64,000 nt of DNA, taken from Plantibacter sp. Leaf314. Lineage in GTDB: Bacteria > Actinomycetota > Actinomycetes > Actinomycetales > Microbacteriaceae. The notes beneath the pieces are model-generated. The model worked only from the letters and a program-made list of their open reading frames with translations. It searched no databases and was not told the origin of the DNA. Location: assembly GCF_001423185.1 (NCBI RefSeq), contig NZ_LMOB01000002.1:414328-478327 (forward strand), given 5' to 3'. Shown in pieces: positions 22,121-31,800 of this stretch (position 1 is the stretch's first letter; every line of letters starts with the position of its first letter). Position numbers and translations under genes: made by a program.

Positions 22121-22194
22121 CGCCGAACGGCGGCGTCCCCGTACCACGGCACCCGGTCAGCGGGATCCTAGTACCGGAACGCCGCCGTTCGGCG
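22121..22194. repeat. 16-bp inverted repeat between ribH and the symporter
   Basis: CGCCGAACGGCGGCGT (22121-22136) is perfectly complementary to 22179-22194, with 42 bases between. Each arm is itself partly palindromic. The right arm abuts the TACAGT hexamer of the next gene. Confidence 0.6.
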
Positions 22195-22200
22195 TACAGT
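22195..22200 (+). promoter_or_regulatory. probable -10 element of the MHS symporter
   Basis: TACAGT would start transcription near 22207, giving a leader of about 107 bases. It touches the 16-bp inverted repeat, so the repeat could be an operator. Confidence 0.4.
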
Positions 22201-22313
22201 GTCATGGTCCTGCCACAAGCGGGACATCCTCTGATCCTGCCGTCGTCGGCGGGCGTGCGCGACCGGTGCTGATGCTTCGACGGCACCCATCCCCGAACCG
22301 AAAACGCGCACGC

Positions 22314-23660
22314 ATGTCTCTCGAAGCAACACCAGTCACCAAGGCCCCGGTCAATCCGCGATCCCGAGTCGTCCTCGCCAGCCTCATCGGCACGACGATC
22401 GAGTTCTACGACTTCTACGTCTACGCGACGGCCGCCGTCCTCGTCTTCCCCCACCTCTTCTTCCCGAGTGAGGACCCCACGGCGGGTCTCCTCGCCTCGT
22501 TCGCCGTGTTCGGCGCGGCCATGGTCGCCCGCCCGGTCGGTGCCGTCATCTTCGGCCACCTCGGCGACAAGCGCGGCCGGAAGGCGACCCTCGTCGGAGC
22601 GCTGCTCACCATGGGCATCGCGACCTTCCTCATCGGGCTCCTCCCGACGTACCAGCTCGTCGGCTGGGTCGCACCACTGCTCCTCGTGATCCTCCGCATC
22701 GGCCAGGGCTTCGCCCTCGGCGGCGAGTGGTCCGGCGCGGCGCTCGTCGCGACCGAGAACGCCCCGAAGGGCAAGCGGGCCCTGTTCGGCACGTTCCCCC
22801 AGCTGGGGGCGCCGATCGGCTTCATCATCGCGAACGGCCTCTTCCTCATCATCGCGGCGATCCTGCCGAGTGACGACCCGTCGATGCCGTCCGAGGCCTT
22901 CCTCGAGTGGGGCTGGCGGATCCCGTTCCTCTTCTCCGTCGTCATGGTGATCGTCGGCCTGTGGGTGCGCCTGCGACTCGTCGAGAGCAACGCGTTCACG
23001 ACCGCGAAGGAACAGGGCAAGGTCCAGCGGTCACCGCTCGCCAGCGTCGTCAAGCTCCACTGGCGCAAGCTCCTCCTCGGCACGTTCTTCATGCTCGCCA
23101 CCTACGTGCTCTTCTACCTGATGACGACGTTCTCCCTGAGCTACGGCCGGGCCCCGGTCGACGCCCCCGTCGCCGGTCTCGGCTACAGCTACACGACGTT
23201 CGTGCTCATGCTCATCGCCGGCGTCGTGTTCTTCGGGATCTTCACCCTCGTCTCGGGCCCGTTCGCCGACAAGTACGGCCGACGCAAGACGCTCATCGTG
23301 GTGACCAGCGCGATCCTCGTGTTCGGGCTCGTGTGGGTGCCGCTCCTCGACGCCGGGTTCACCGGGGTGATGATCTGGCTGATCATCGGCTTCAGCCTCA
23401 TGGGCTTCACCTTCGGTCCGATGGGCGCGCTCCTCCCCGAGCTGTTCCCCACGAACGTCCGGTACACGGGCTCCGGCATCTCGTACAACGTGTCGTCCAT
23501 CCTCGGTGCGGCCGTCGCACCGTTCATCGCGGTCGCGCTCTGGAGCGCCGGTGGCGGGAGCCCCTTCTGGGTCGGCGTCTACCTGTCGGTCATGGCCGCC
23601 ATCACCCTCACGGCGCTGATCGTCTCGAAGGAGACGAAGGACGTCGACATCGACGCCTGA
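22314..23660 (+). CDS. MHS-type MFS metabolite:proton symporter
   Basis: The 448-residue product has 12 predicted membrane helices. The cytoplasmic loop GHLGDKRGRKATLVG is the MFS signature, and GTTIEFYDFYVYATAAVLVFP in helix 1 is the hallmark of the metabolite:H+ symporter branch (ShiA, ProP, KgtP relatives). Second-half loops (DKYGRRKTL, PELFPTNVRYTGSGISYN) also fit. Members move shikimate, alpha-ketoglutarate, citrate or betaines; the substrate here is not deducible. No catabolic gene is adjacent. ATG 22314 gives the family N-terminus. Confidence 0.87.
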   Translation: MSLEATPVTKAPVNPRSRVVLASLIGTTIEFYDFYVYATAAVLVFPHLFFPSEDPTAGLLASFAVFGAAMVARPVGAVIFGHLGDKRGRKATLVGALLTMGIATFLIGLLPTYQLVGWVAPLLLVILRIGQGFALGGEWSGAALVATENAPKGKRALFGTFPQLGAPIGFIIANGLFLIIAAILPSDDPSMPSEAFLEWGWRIPFLFSVVMVIVGLWVRLRLVESNAFTTAKEQGKVQRSPLASVVKLHWRKLLLGTFFMLATYVLFYLMTTFSLSYGRAPVDAPVAGLGYSYTTFVLMLIAGVVFFGIFTLVSGPFADKYGRRKTLIVVTSAILVFGLVWVPLLDAGFTGVMIWLIIGFSLMGFTFGPMGALLPELFPTNVRYTGSGISYNVSSILGAAVAPFIAVALWSAGGGSPFWVGVYLSVMAAITLTALIVSKETKDVDIDA

Positions 23661-23678
23661 CCCCGGTCGCCTCACCGT

Positions 23679-23715
23679 GGGCCGGTGCACGGAGCAGTCC
23701 TCCGCGCACCGGCCC
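23679..23715 (+). terminator. hairpin after the symporter
   Basis: GGGCCGGTGC (23679-23688) pairs with GCACCGGCCC (23706-23715) around a 17-base loop, 19 bases after the stop. Confidence 0.55.
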
Positions 23716-23756
23716 TCGGTGCATCGGTTGCGGCCCGGGCATCGGCGGCGGTCGCT

Positions 23757-23762
23757 TAGAGT
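23757..23762 (+). promoter_or_regulatory. probable -10 element of the ABC exporter
   Basis: TAGAGT predicts +1 near 23769 and a leader of about 60 bases containing AGAGGAAGAG before ATG 23831. Confidence 0.4.
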
Positions 23763-23830
23763 TGGAGGACGGTGCGCCGTCGCCATGGACGTCTCCGAGC
23801 CCGCGCACCGCACCTCAGAGGAAGAGCACC

Positions 23831-25759
23831 ATGAGCACCCCAGCGCGCCCCGCACGCAGCCGCAGTCCGTTCAGCCGGCCGAAGGACGACGGTCCGCGCG
23901 CGAGCCTCAAGCAGCTCATGCCGTACATCTTCGAGCACCGCTCGATCCTCGTCGTGGTCATCATCTTGAGCGTCATCGGGGCTGCGGCCTCCCTGGCCCA
24001 ACCGCTCATCGTGAGCCAGGTCATCGGCGTCGTCGAGGCCGGCAGGTCGCTCGGCAACCTCGCCTGGCTGCTCGTCGGGCTCGTCGTGGTCTCCGGCGTC
24101 ATCAGCGGGTACCAGCACTACCTCCTGCAGCGGGCCGGCACCGGGGTCGTCTACTCGTCCCGCCGCCAGCTCATCGCCCGCATCTTCCGACTCCCGATCA
24201 GCCAGTTCGACACGCGCCGCACCGGCGACCTCGTCTCCCGCGTCGGCAGCGACACGACGATGCTCTACGCCGTGCTCACCCAGGGCTTCGTCGACGCCGT
24301 CGGCGGCGCCATCACCTTCCTCGGGGCGCTCATCGCGATGGCGATCATCGATCCCGTCCTCCTCGGGCTCACCCTGCTCGTCGTGATCGTCTCGGTCGTC
24401 GTCGTCGTCGCCCTCAGCGGTCGGATCCGCGTGGCGAGCCGCGAACAGCAGACGAAGGTGGGCGACCTCGCCGCCGCCGTCGAGCGCGGGATCAGCTCCA
24501 TCCGCACCATCCGCGCGTCCAACGCCACCGACCGTGAGATCCATGCGGTGGACGGCGTCGCGAAGGAGGCCTACGGCGTCGGTGTCCGGATCGCGAAGAT
24601 CTCCTCGCTGGTGGTCCCGGTCGCGGGCATCGCCATGCAGACCTCGTTCCTCGTGGTGCTCGGGGTCGGCGGTTTCCGGGTCGCGTCGGGCACGATCACG
24701 ATCGCGAGCCTCGTCGCATTCATCCTGTTCCTGTTCATGATGATCATGCCGCTCGGTCAGGCCTTCGGCGCGATCACCAGCGTCAACCAGGCCCTCGGCG
24801 CCCTCGGCCGGATCCAGGAGATCCTCGACCTCCCCGACGAGGGCGACGACGACGCGGCGATCGCCGCGCGCGTCACCCGTGCCGGTTCCGCCACCGCCGA
24901 CGCCCCCGCCATCGCGTTCGACGAGGTGGTGTTCGCCTACCCGGATGCCGCAGTCATCGAGCGGGAACGTGCGGCTGCGGAGGCGCTGGCAGCCACGGTC
25001 TCGGATGACGCTTCGGCGCCCTCGGAGACCGTCGCCGCCGACGCCGCCCGGCTCACGGAGGCGCAGTCCGCCCTCGGCCGCCAGGTGCTCCGCGGCGTCT
25101 CCTTCGAGGTGCCGCAGGGCAGACGGACCGCGCTCGTCGGGCCCTCCGGTGCCGGCAAGAGCACCATCCTCGGCCTCATCGAGCGTTTCTACGACCCGAC
25201 CGCGGGCGCCATCCGCCTCGGTGGTGTCGACATCCGCATCATCCCCCGGACCGAGCTCCGGCACCAGATCGGCTACGTGGAGCAGGACGCCCCGGTGCTC
25301 GCCGGCACGCTGCGCGACAACCTGCTGTTGTCCTCGCCGGACGCCGACGACGCCGACTGCGTCCGGGTGCTGCACGCGGTCAACCTGGGTGCCGTGCTCG
25401 ACCGCAACCCGCTCGGCCTGTCGGCTCCCGTCGGCGAGGACGGCATCATGCTCTCCGGTGGCGAGCGTCAGCGGCTCGCGATCGCACGGGCCATCCTCGC
25501 GGCCCCTCCCATCCTGCTGCTGGACGAGTCGACGTCCAGTCTCGACGGCGTGAACGAGCAGATGATGCGCGAGGCCATCGACGCGGTCGCCACGGGGCGC
25601 ACGCTCATCGTGATCGCCCACCGCCTCTCGACGGTCGTCGACAGCGACCAGATCGTCGTCCTCGACGAGGGTCGCGTCGTCGGGGTCGGCACGCACAGTG
25701 AGCTCGTCACCGAGGTGCCGCTCTACCGGGAGCTCGCGAAGCACCAGCTCCTCGTCTGA
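23831..25759 (+). CDS. ABC exporter, fused membrane and ATPase domains
   Basis: Homodimer-type exporter of 642 residues. Six transmembrane helices (about residues 30-330) precede one nucleotide-binding domain with Walker A GPSGAGKST, signature LSGGERQR, Walker B ILLLDES and the switch His in AHRLS. Between the A-loop Tyr (FAYPDA, near residue 370) and Walker A (near 437) lies an extra Ala/Glu-rich stretch of roughly 40 residues. Canonical exporters need only about 30 residues for the whole interval. The substrate (drug, lipid or peptide) cannot be told. It stands alone and ends 2 bases before the 60-bp repeat. Confidence 0.9.
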   Translation: MSTPARPARSRSPFSRPKDDGPRASLKQLMPYIFEHRSILVVVIILSVIGAAASLAQPLIVSQVIGVVEAGRSLGNLAWLLVGLVVVSGVISGYQHYLLQRAGTGVVYSSRRQLIARIFRLPISQFDTRRTGDLVSRVGSDTTMLYAVLTQGFVDAVGGAITFLGALIAMAIIDPVLLGLTLLVVIVSVVVVVALSGRIRVASREQQTKVGDLAAAVERGISSIRTIRASNATDREIHAVDGVAKEAYGVGVRIAKISSLVVPVAGIAMQTSFLVVLGVGGFRVASGTITIASLVAFILFLFMMIMPLGQAFGAITSVNQALGALGRIQEILDLPDEGDDDAAIAARVTRAGSATADAPAIAFDEVVFAYPDAAVIERERAAAEALAATVSDDASAPSETVAADAARLTEAQSALGRQVLRGVSFEVPQGRRTALVGPSGAGKSTILGLIERFYDPTAGAIRLGGVDIRIIPRTELRHQIGYVEQDAPVLAGTLRDNLLLSSPDADDADCVRVLHAVNLGAVLDRNPLGLSAPVGEDGIMLSGGERQRLAIARAILAAPPILLLDESTSSLDGVNEQMMREAIDAVATGRTLIVIAHRLSTVVDSDQIVVLDEGRVVGVGTHSELVTEVPLYRELAKHQLLV

Positions 25760-25761
25760 CC

Positions 25762-25821
25762 CCGGTCCGTTCGCCCATCTTTGGGCGAACGAACCTTCAT
25801 TCGCCCAAAGATGGGCGAATG
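25762..25821. repeat. double-hairpin repeat, left copy
   Basis: 60-bp unit matching 26888-26947 with one mismatch. It consists of two 20-bp arms (TTCGCCCATCTTTGGGCGAA and its exact complement) around a 10-base spacer. Each arm can also fold alone into a stem of 9-10 bp. It lies between the convergent exporter and endonuclease-like genes and probably terminates both. Confidence 0.85.
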
Positions 25822-25828
25822 AACGGGA

Positions 25829-26791
25829 TCACGGACGCCATCCTGCCGCGATGAGGCGCTCGCGGGCTCGCTCGACCGCGACGGCGGCACCCGCCTGCAG
25901 ATGATGTGCGAGGAAGCGGTCGTGGGACCAGCCGAGTCTGGTGACGGCATGGATCCGGTCGACGTCCTTCGCGAACTGCCCCGCATCGGTGGCGTGCTGG
26001 CGCCCGTCGTACTCGAACGCTGCACGATACGCCGGGTAGGCGAGGTCGAGACGCGCAATGAACCGCCCCCAGCGATCACGGAGTTCGTGGTTGAGCACCG
26101 GCTCCGGGAGACCGGCGCGAACGAAGGCGAGTCGGAGTTCCGTCTCCTTCGGCGATTCGGAACCACCGCGGATCTGCGGGAGCGCGGCACGGAGGGGCCC
26201 GGCGCCGAGGTGCCGGGAGCTGCTCAGCGCCGCTGCGAGGTCGTCGATGGAGCAGAGCCCTGGAATGCGCTCATGCCGCCACCGGCCCGAGGCACCTCGC
26301 TCACGGACCAGGTGATCGCCGACCGCGACCAGCTCGTCGATGGTGAGACTCGGTCCGAGCTGACACCACATGTCGGCGGGACTCACGACCGCGAGCCCCT
26401 CGATGAGGATCGGATCGCCGACGAGGCCGGTCAGGCGATGGCCGACGACCCCGGCGACCCTGGGCGCCCGGTCCGGCGGCCGGACGCCGACGTGGACCTC
26501 GTCCCAGCACAGCCGCGCCGGGAGCGGAGCATTCAGGAGGTGTGCGGCCGACAGGTGCGAGAAGAACTGCGTCGGCGCCATTCGCTGCGCGTACGCCCGA
26601 CACAGCTCCAGGTGCGCGAGATGCCGCTGCCCGGGAGGCAGGTCAGCGCCCCTGCGTGGTGCAGCGAAGCTCCGAACCCCCGGGAACGGTGCTGGAACAC
26701 GCGTCGTGCGGAGGCGCTCCGGCGAGACGCCATGCTCCAGCGCCGAGCGGACGGAGAACGCGTCGTGATCGGGCAGATCGGTTGGCGTCAT
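25829..26791 (-). CDS. endonuclease-fold protein (DUF559/Vsr-like C-terminus)
   Basis: The 320-residue product resembles a common actinobacterial family with an AbiEi-like N-terminal part (winged-helix-like, residues about 1-90) and a C-terminal PD-(D/E)XK-type core. Visible core elements are SPKETELRLAFVRAGLPEPVLNHEL, IARLDLAYPAYRAAFEYDGRQH (acidic residues and EYDG) and the later DVDRIHAVTRLGWSHDRF. Function is unproven in the family; nuclease or toxin/antitoxin-related roles are guesses. The gene lies between two near-identical direct repeats, which suggests insertion as a unit. A GACGAT hexamer 7 bases upstream of the ATG may permit a leaderless message. Confidence 0.65.
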   Translation of the reverse strand: MTPTDLPDHDAFSVRSALEHGVSPERLRTTRVPAPFPGVRSFAAPRRGADLPPGQRHLAHLELCRAYAQRMAPTQFFSHLSAAHLLNAPLPARLCWDEVHVGVRPPDRAPRVAGVVGHRLTGLVGDPILIEGLAVVSPADMWCQLGPSLTIDELVAVGDHLVRERGASGRWRHERIPGLCSIDDLAAALSSSRHLGAGPLRAALPQIRGGSESPKETELRLAFVRAGLPEPVLNHELRDRWGRFIARLDLAYPAYRAAFEYDGRQHATDAGQFAKDVDRIHAVTRLGWSHDRFLAHHLQAGAAVAVERARERLIAAGWRP

Positions 26792-26887
26792 GCTTCGATC
26801 GTCGCGCGATCCAGCGGCGGGCTGAGCAGCGCAGCTACCTCACGACGACCTCTGCCCTCGTTCGCGAGCTGTGGAGCACCCTCGTCG

Positions 26888-26947
26888 CCGGTTCGTTCGC
26901 CCATCTTTGGGCGAACGAACCTTCATTCGCCCAAAGATGGGCGAATG
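26888..26947. repeat. double-hairpin repeat, right copy
   Basis: Same orientation as the copy at 25762-25821 (59 of 60 bases identical). It sits 96 bases upstream of the endonuclease-like start codon and 11 bases after the pckG stop, where it would terminate pckG. Confidence 0.85.
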
Positions 26948-26958
26948 CATGACGAGGA

Positions 26959-28824
26959 TCAGGCCCGGAGGCGGTAGCGGAGGGCGGCGAGTTCGGCCCG
27001 GAGGGCGGCCGGGACGCGGTTCCCGAAGGTGTCGAAGAAGGCCTCGGTGAGGTCGCATTCCGCGAGCCAGGAGTCGCGGTCCACGGCGAACAGGGCGTCG
27101 AGGGCGTCCTCCGGCAGGTCGATGCCGTCGAGGTTCAGCTCGTCGACGAGCGGTAGCCCACCGATGGCCGACGCACGTGACCCGGCCTCGTGCTCCAGAC
27201 GGCGGACGATCCACTCGATGACCCGGGCGTTCTCACCGAAGCCCGGCCAGAGGAACGAGCCGTCGGCGTCTTTGCGGAACCAGTTGACCTGGAAGATCCG
27301 CGGTGCCATGCCGTGATCGAGCGCTCCACCGACGCGCAGCCAATGACCCCAGTAGTCGGCCATGTTGTAGCCGCAGAACGGCAGCATCGCGAAGGGGTCG
27401 CGGCGGAGCTCGCCGACGGTGCCCTCCGCTGCCGCCGTCTGTTCGGAGGAGATCGTGGCGCCCATGAACACGCCGTGCTCCCAGCTGCTCGCCTCCACCA
27501 CGAGCGGCACGTTCGTGGCCCGGCGTCCGCCGAAGAGGATCGCGTCGAGCGGCACACCGTCGGCCGCGTCCCAGTCCGGGGCGATCGACGGGCACTGCGC
27601 CGCTGCGACGGTGAACCGTGAGTTCGGGTGCGCCGCCGGGCGGCCGGAGTCCGGCGTCCAGTCCTGCCCCTGCCAGTCGATGAGGTGCGCCGGCGGCTCG
27701 GGGGTGAGCCCCTCCCACCACACGTCCCCGTCGTCGCGGAGGGCCACGTTCGTGAAGATCGTGTTGCCCCACAGGGTGTCCACGGCCGTCGCGTTGGTCG
27801 TCGCTCCCGTGCCGGGCGCCACGCCGAAGAAACCGGCCTCCGGGTTGATCGCGTACAGGCGGCCGTCCTCGCCGGGACGGATCCAGGCGATGTCGTCGCC
27901 GAGGGTCTCGACCCGCCATCCCGGGATCGTGGGCCGCAGCATCGCGAGGTTCGTCTTGCCGCAGGCCGAGGGGAAGGCTGCGGCGAGGTGGAAGGCACGG
28001 CCTTCGGGCGAGGTCACCCGGACGAGGAGCATGTGTTCGGCCAGCCAGCCCTCATCCCGCCCGATGACCGAGGCGATCCGCAGGGCGAAGCACTTCTTCG
28101 CGAGGAGGGCGTTGCCGCCGTACCCCGAGCCGAAGGACCACACCTCGCGGGTCTCGGGGAACTGCACGATGTACTTCGTGTCGTTGCACGGCCAGACGAC
28201 GTCGGCCTGCCCCGCCTCGAGCGGGGCACCGACCGAATGGACGGTGCGCACCCAGGGCGCACCGTCGGCGATGAGCTCGAGGACGCGGTCGCCCATCCGG
28301 GTCATGATCCCCATGCTGAGCACGGCGTAGGCCGAGTCGGTGATCTGCACCCCGAGCTGCGACAGCGGCCCGCCGACGGCACCCATCGAGAACGGGACGA
28401 CGTACATCGTCCGGCCGCGCATGCTGCCGGTGAAGACCCCGCGCAATTCCGCCCGCATGGCGGCCGGTTCGCGCCAGTTGTTCGTCGGCCCGGCGTCCTC
28501 CTCCGACTCGGAGCAGATGAAGGTGCGGTCCTCCACCCGCGCGACGTCGCTCGGGTCGCTGCGGGCGAGGAAGCTGTTCGGCCGCCATTCGGGGTTCAGC
28601 TTGATCAGCTTCCCCTCGGCGACGAGCTGGTGGGTGAGCCGGTGCGACTCACTCGCCGAGCCGTCGACCCAGTGGATGGCGGACGGTTCGAGGAGGGTGG
28701 CGAGTTCGTCCACCCACGCGTGCAGTTCGGCGAGCCCCGAGGAGGTCGGCGGCTGCACCGCTCGGAGCAGCCGCCGCGTCGTGGGGGCGGGGGTCGGATC
28801 GGAGAGCAGCTCGGCGATGGACAT
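26959..28824 (-). CDS. pckG: phosphoenolpyruvate carboxykinase (GTP)
   Basis: Interconverts oxaloacetate and PEP with GTP/GDP: first step of gluconeogenesis, or anaplerosis. The 621-residue product has GTP-type signatures: [13 protein letters not shown] (P-loop and reactive Cys), [34 protein letters not shown] and [34 protein letters not shown] 28824 is supported by GGAGGA upstream. The frame stays open far beyond this start but carries no family sequence there. It is divergent from a RamB-like regulator, which fits control by carbon source. Confidence 0.95.
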   Translation of the reverse strand: MSIAELLSDPTPAPTTRRLLRAVQPPTSSGLAELHAWVDELATLLEPSAIHWVDGSASESHRLTHQLVAEGKLIKLNPEWRPNSFLARSDPSDVARVEDRTFICSESEEDAGPTNNWREPAAMRAELRGVFTGSMRGRTMYVVPFSMGAVGGPLSQLGVQITDSAYAVLSMGIMTRMGDRVLELIADGAPWVRTVHSVGAPLEAGQADVVWPCNDTKYIVQFPETREVWSFGSGYGGNALLAKKCFALRIASVIGRDEGWLAEHMLLVRVTSPEGRAFHLAAAFPSACGKTNLAMLRPTIPGWRVETLGDDIAWIRPGEDGRLYAINPEAGFFGVAPGTGATTNATAVDTLWGNTIFTNVALRDDGDVWWEGLTPEPPAHLIDWQGQDWTPDSGRPAAHPNSRFTVAAAQCPSIAPDWDAADGVPLDAILFGGRRATNVPLVVEASSWEHGVFMGATISSEQTAAAEGTVGELRRDPFAMLPFCGYNMADYWGHWLRVGGALDHGMAPRIFQVNWFRKDADGSFLWPGFGENARVIEWIVRRLEHEAGSRASAIGGLPLVDELNLDGIDLPEDALDALFAVDRDSWLAECDLTEAFFDTFGNRVPAALRAELAALRYRLRA

Positions 28825-28888
28825 GTGTTCCTCCGGCGTTGGTGGGACAGTCAAGAAGTGGGCGTGGACCCACTCTGCGCCCGAATCC

Positions 28889-28924
28889 GGGATTCTTATC
28901 GGGGTGAACGACGACAAGAATCCC
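28889..28924. promoter_or_regulatory. candidate operator between pckG and the RamB-like gene
   Basis: GGGATTCTT (28889-28897) and AAGAATCCC (28916-28924) are perfect complements 18 bases apart. The left half also takes part in GAATCCGGGATTC (28883-28895), a second near-perfect palindrome. The right half ends 11 bases before the -10 hexamer, over the expected -35. Confidence 0.45.
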
Positions 28925-28935
28925 AGATCTTTCGA

Positions 28936-28941
28936 TATCGT
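28936..28941 (+). promoter_or_regulatory. -10 element of the leaderless RamB-like gene
   Basis: TATCGT ends 7 bases before ATG 28948. The purine run next to the ATG is too close to act as a ribosome site. Confidence 0.5.
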
Positions 28942-28947
28942 GAAGGA

Positions 28948-30405
28948 ATGACCCCGAACCCCTCCGGCAACGCCGCCGCAGACCTGCTCACTCTTGGGCG
29001 CCGGATCCGTCACTTCCGGGCGCGTCGTGGACTCACCCTCGACGATCTCGGCGAGCGGGTCGGTCTGGCCGCGAGTCAGCTCTCGCTCATCGAGAACGGC
29101 AAACGGGAGCCGAAACTGTCGGTCCTGCAGGAACTCACCGCCGCCCTCGGCGTCGAGTTGAACGACCTGCTCTCGACCGAGGCGCCCAATCCCCGCGCTG
29201 CGCTGGAGATCGAACTGGACCGGCTGCAACGGAGCGCCCTGTACAGCGAGTTGACCCTCCCCCAGGTGAAGCCGTCGAAGGGCATCCCGGACGACGCCCT
29301 CCGCGCACTCGTCGGACTGCACCGGGAACTGCAACGGCACGCGAACGAGGCGATCGCGACGCCGGAGGAGGCCCGACGCGCCAACACCGAACTGCGGGAG
29401 TGGATGCGTGAGCGCGACAACCACCTCCCGGAGATCGAGGAACTCGCCGAGTCCCGCGTCCTGCGGGCGGGTCACAGCACCGGCGCCCTCACACACCGCA
29501 CGGTGAGCGTCATGGCGGAGCAACTCGGCTTCGACCTCATCTACGTCAACGACCTCCCGCACTCGGCTCGGAGCGTCACCGATCTCGAGAACGGTCGGAT
29601 CTACCTGCCGCCGGCGTCGATCCCCGGCGGACACGGCCTGCGATCCATGGCGCTGCAGGCGATGGCCCACCGACTGCTCGGACACCAGCGCCCCACGAGT
29701 TATGCGGAGTTCCTCCGACAGCGGCTCGAGATCAACTACTTCGCGGCGGCGGCGCTCATGCCGCAGACAGCTGCGGTGTCCTTCCTGCAGCAGGCCAAGC
29801 GAGACCGCAACCTGGCCGTGGAGGACTTCCGGGACGCCTTCGGGGTCACCCACGAGGCGGCGGCGCTCCGACTGACGAACCTCGCGACCGCGCGACTCGA
29901 CATGCGCCTGCACTTCCTGCGGGTCTCGGAGGACGGCGCGATCTCGAAGGCCTACGAGAACGACGCGCTCCCGCTCCCGGTCGACGTGACGGGCGCCGTG
30001 GAAGGCCAGATCGTGTGCCGGAAGTGGAGTGCACGCAACGCCTTCGCCCGGACCAACCGCACCACCGAGCTCTACCAGTACACCGACACCCCGGCCGGGA
30101 CCTTCTGGTGCGCGACGCAGACCGGTACCACCGAGGCGGGTGAGTTCTCGATCTCGGTCGGCGTGCCCTGGGGCGAGGCGAAGTGGTTCCGTGGGCGGGA
30201 GACGACGACCCGCGCAGTGTCGACGTGCCCCGACCCGACCTGCTGCCGACGGCCTCCCTCCGTCCTCGCCGACAAGTGGCGCGAGCAGGCCTGGCCCAGT
30301 GCCCGCCTGCACACGCACATCCTGTCGCCACTGCCGAGCGGTACGTTCCCGGGCGTGGACGACTCCGAGGTCTACGACTTCCTCGAGCGTCACGCGGCGG
30401 GCTGA
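28948..30405 (+). CDS. RamB/ScfR-type regulator of acetate and central carbon metabolism
   Basis: The 485-residue product has an XRE helix-turn-helix (about residues 18-72: [40 protein letters not shown]). An ImmA/IrrE-like middle domain follows, whose metalloprotease HExxH is replaced by MAHRLLGH. The C-terminal DUF2083 part has Cys-rich STCPDPTCC. This architecture is that of RamB (C. glutamicum acetate metabolism) and related short-chain fatty-acid regulators. Divergence from pckG suggests it governs the entry to gluconeogenesis. The ligand is probably an acyl-CoA or similar (inference). Confidence 0.87.
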   Translation: MTPNPSGNAAADLLTLGRRIRHFRARRGLTLDDLGERVGLAASQLSLIENGKREPKLSVLQELTAALGVELNDLLSTEAPNPRAALEIELDRLQRSALYSELTLPQVKPSKGIPDDALRALVGLHRELQRHANEAIATPEEARRANTELREWMRERDNHLPEIEELAESRVLRAGHSTGALTHRTVSVMAEQLGFDLIYVNDLPHSARSVTDLENGRIYLPPASIPGGHGLRSMALQAMAHRLLGHQRPTSYAEFLRQRLEINYFAAAALMPQTAAVSFLQQAKRDRNLAVEDFRDAFGVTHEAAALRLTNLATARLDMRLHFLRVSEDGAISKAYENDALPLPVDVTGAVEGQIVCRKWSARNAFARTNRTTELYQYTDTPAGTFWCATQTGTTEAGEFSISVGVPWGEAKWFRGRETTTRAVSTCPDPTCCRRPPSVLADKWREQAWPSARLHTHILSPLPSGTFPGVDDSEVYDFLERHAAG

Positions 30406-31577
30406 CCGTTCGCGGCGACAACGGATCCCCCGGGCTCGGCCGACGGCCGGAAGGCCCAGGCCGGCAGGTGCCCCTGGCGGATCAGCGACGCGACGGTCGA
30501 CGCCAGCGGATGGTCCAACTCGGTGGCGTCGAGCTCGTCGAGGAAGGCGGCAGCACGGCTGCTCTGACCGAGCGCCCAGGCCAGCCAGGCGAGCATCGCG
30601 AGCGGTGCAACGCGCGCCGACTCGGATGCGCGCGCCGTGACGCCGAGGAGCAGGCTGCTCGCCGCCCGGATGCGCTGGACGTCGGGATGCGGTCCGTCGC
30701 CGACCAGCAGGTGGGCGACCCGGTGGAACACCTCCGGGTCGTCCATCCCGACCGGGAGATGCCCGTACGCGCGTTCGGCGTCGTCGAGTTCCTCCCCCAG
30801 GTCTCGCCCGAACGCCCACTGCATGAGCGCGAGATCGCTCGCCCAGGGGCGCCCCAGGCTGAGTAACAGGAAAGCGACCTCCCGAGGGGTCATCGCCTCG
30901 ACGCCTCGGGCGAGGGCGTCCTCGAAGACCTCGGGGAGGCCGTCGAGTCGTTCCACGGTGTCGCCGACATCGATCCGCCAGCTCGTGCGGGCGTGATCGG
31001 TGGCCGCGTCGAGCATGGAGGCCAGCCGTGCACTGAGCACCCGGTACTCGAGGTCGACGGCGGCGAACGTCGCCGCGTCCACCGACGGCACCTGGGTGGT
31101 GACGAGCTCGGTCGGGAGCGGTGGGACGGGCGGGACCGCCGCCGAGGCCACGATCGCCGGCGACCGCCCTCCGGAGGGGAGTCCAGGATCGAGGTAGGAG
31201 CCCCAACCGTCGGTGGCCGAGCACAGCGCATCCTTGACCGCGAACCCGTGCGCGCTCGCCAAGCCGAGGATCGCATCCGCGATGACGCGGCCCGGCGGCT
31301 CCGCCGCGGCTCCGAAGGCGTCGTCCGTGTAGACCACCGGCACGATGGCGTCGACACCCGGCGCCCGGCAGGCGAACCCGAGAGCGTGCTCCGCAGCCGC
31401 CTCCGCCACCCGCCGGTCGACGTCCGTCCCGGCCGGCAGATGCACCTGGAGGGCGCCGCGACTGCGGGAACCCGCGAACAGGACGACGACGAGACTCGAT
31501 CTCGGGGTGCTTCCGATGAGTCCGGGGACGAGGGCGAGGAGGTCTTCGGCCGCATTGGCCTGCACGATGTGGGTCAT
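30390..31577 (-). CDS. DUF4192-family protein
   Basis: The 395-residue actinobacterial protein has the DUF4192 start ([24 protein letters not shown] variant, about residues 10-45) and an all-helical, tetratricopeptide-like second half ([39 protein letters not shown]). The family has no established function. ATG 31577 has GGAGG at good distance. Its 3' end overlaps the convergent regulator gene by 16 bases, so the two transcripts are complementary at their ends. Confidence 0.8.
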   Translation of the reverse strand: MTHIVQANAAEDLLALVPGLIGSTPRSSLVVVLFAGSRSRGALQVHLPAGTDVDRRVAEAAAEHALGFACRAPGVDAIVPVVYTDDAFGAAAEPPGRVIADAILGLASAHGFAVKDALCSATDGWGSYLDPGLPSGGRSPAIVASAAVPPVPPLPTELVTTQVPSVDAATFAAVDLEYRVLSARLASMLDAATDHARTSWRIDVGDTVERLDGLPEVFEDALARGVEAMTPREVAFLLLSLGRPWASDLALMQWAFGRDLGEELDDAERAYGHLPVGMDDPEVFHRVAHLLVGDGPHPDVQRIRAASSLLLGVTARASESARVAPLAMLAWLAWALGQSSRAAAFLDELDATELDHPLASTVASLIRQGHLPAWAFRPSAEPGGSVVAANGQPAA

Positions 31578-31678
31578 GAGGACAGCCTCCAGCGGACGTC
31601 GCCGGGCTGTCCGGCGGGTGTCGCGGATGTCGAGTGGATGACGCGAAGACCGCACTGTGCAGCGGGGTCCCCGCGGAG

Positions 31679-31714
31679 TAGAGTGTGCTCGTCAGACTCC
31701 GCGACACCGGAGTC
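31679..31714 (+). promoter_or_regulatory. probable promoter and leader hairpin of the TPP-enzyme gene
   Basis: TAGAGT (31679-31684) predicts +1 near 31691. The leader then folds GACTCCG (31695-31701) on CGGAGTC (31708-31714). About 85 bases remain before ATG 31801. Confidence 0.35.
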
Positions 31715-31800
31715 GTTGCTCGAAAAAAGGGCGATAGCGCGGTCAGCACCGGCGAGACACACACGGAATCCCATCCGTCCACGTTCTCGAAGGTCACGCC

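Noticed and set aside
25762..26947. Insertion sequence with terminal repeats
   Set aside because: The flanking repeats are direct rather than inverted, no transposase motif is present, and the enclosed protein is an endonuclease-fold protein of unknown role. Kept as a finding, not as an IS.
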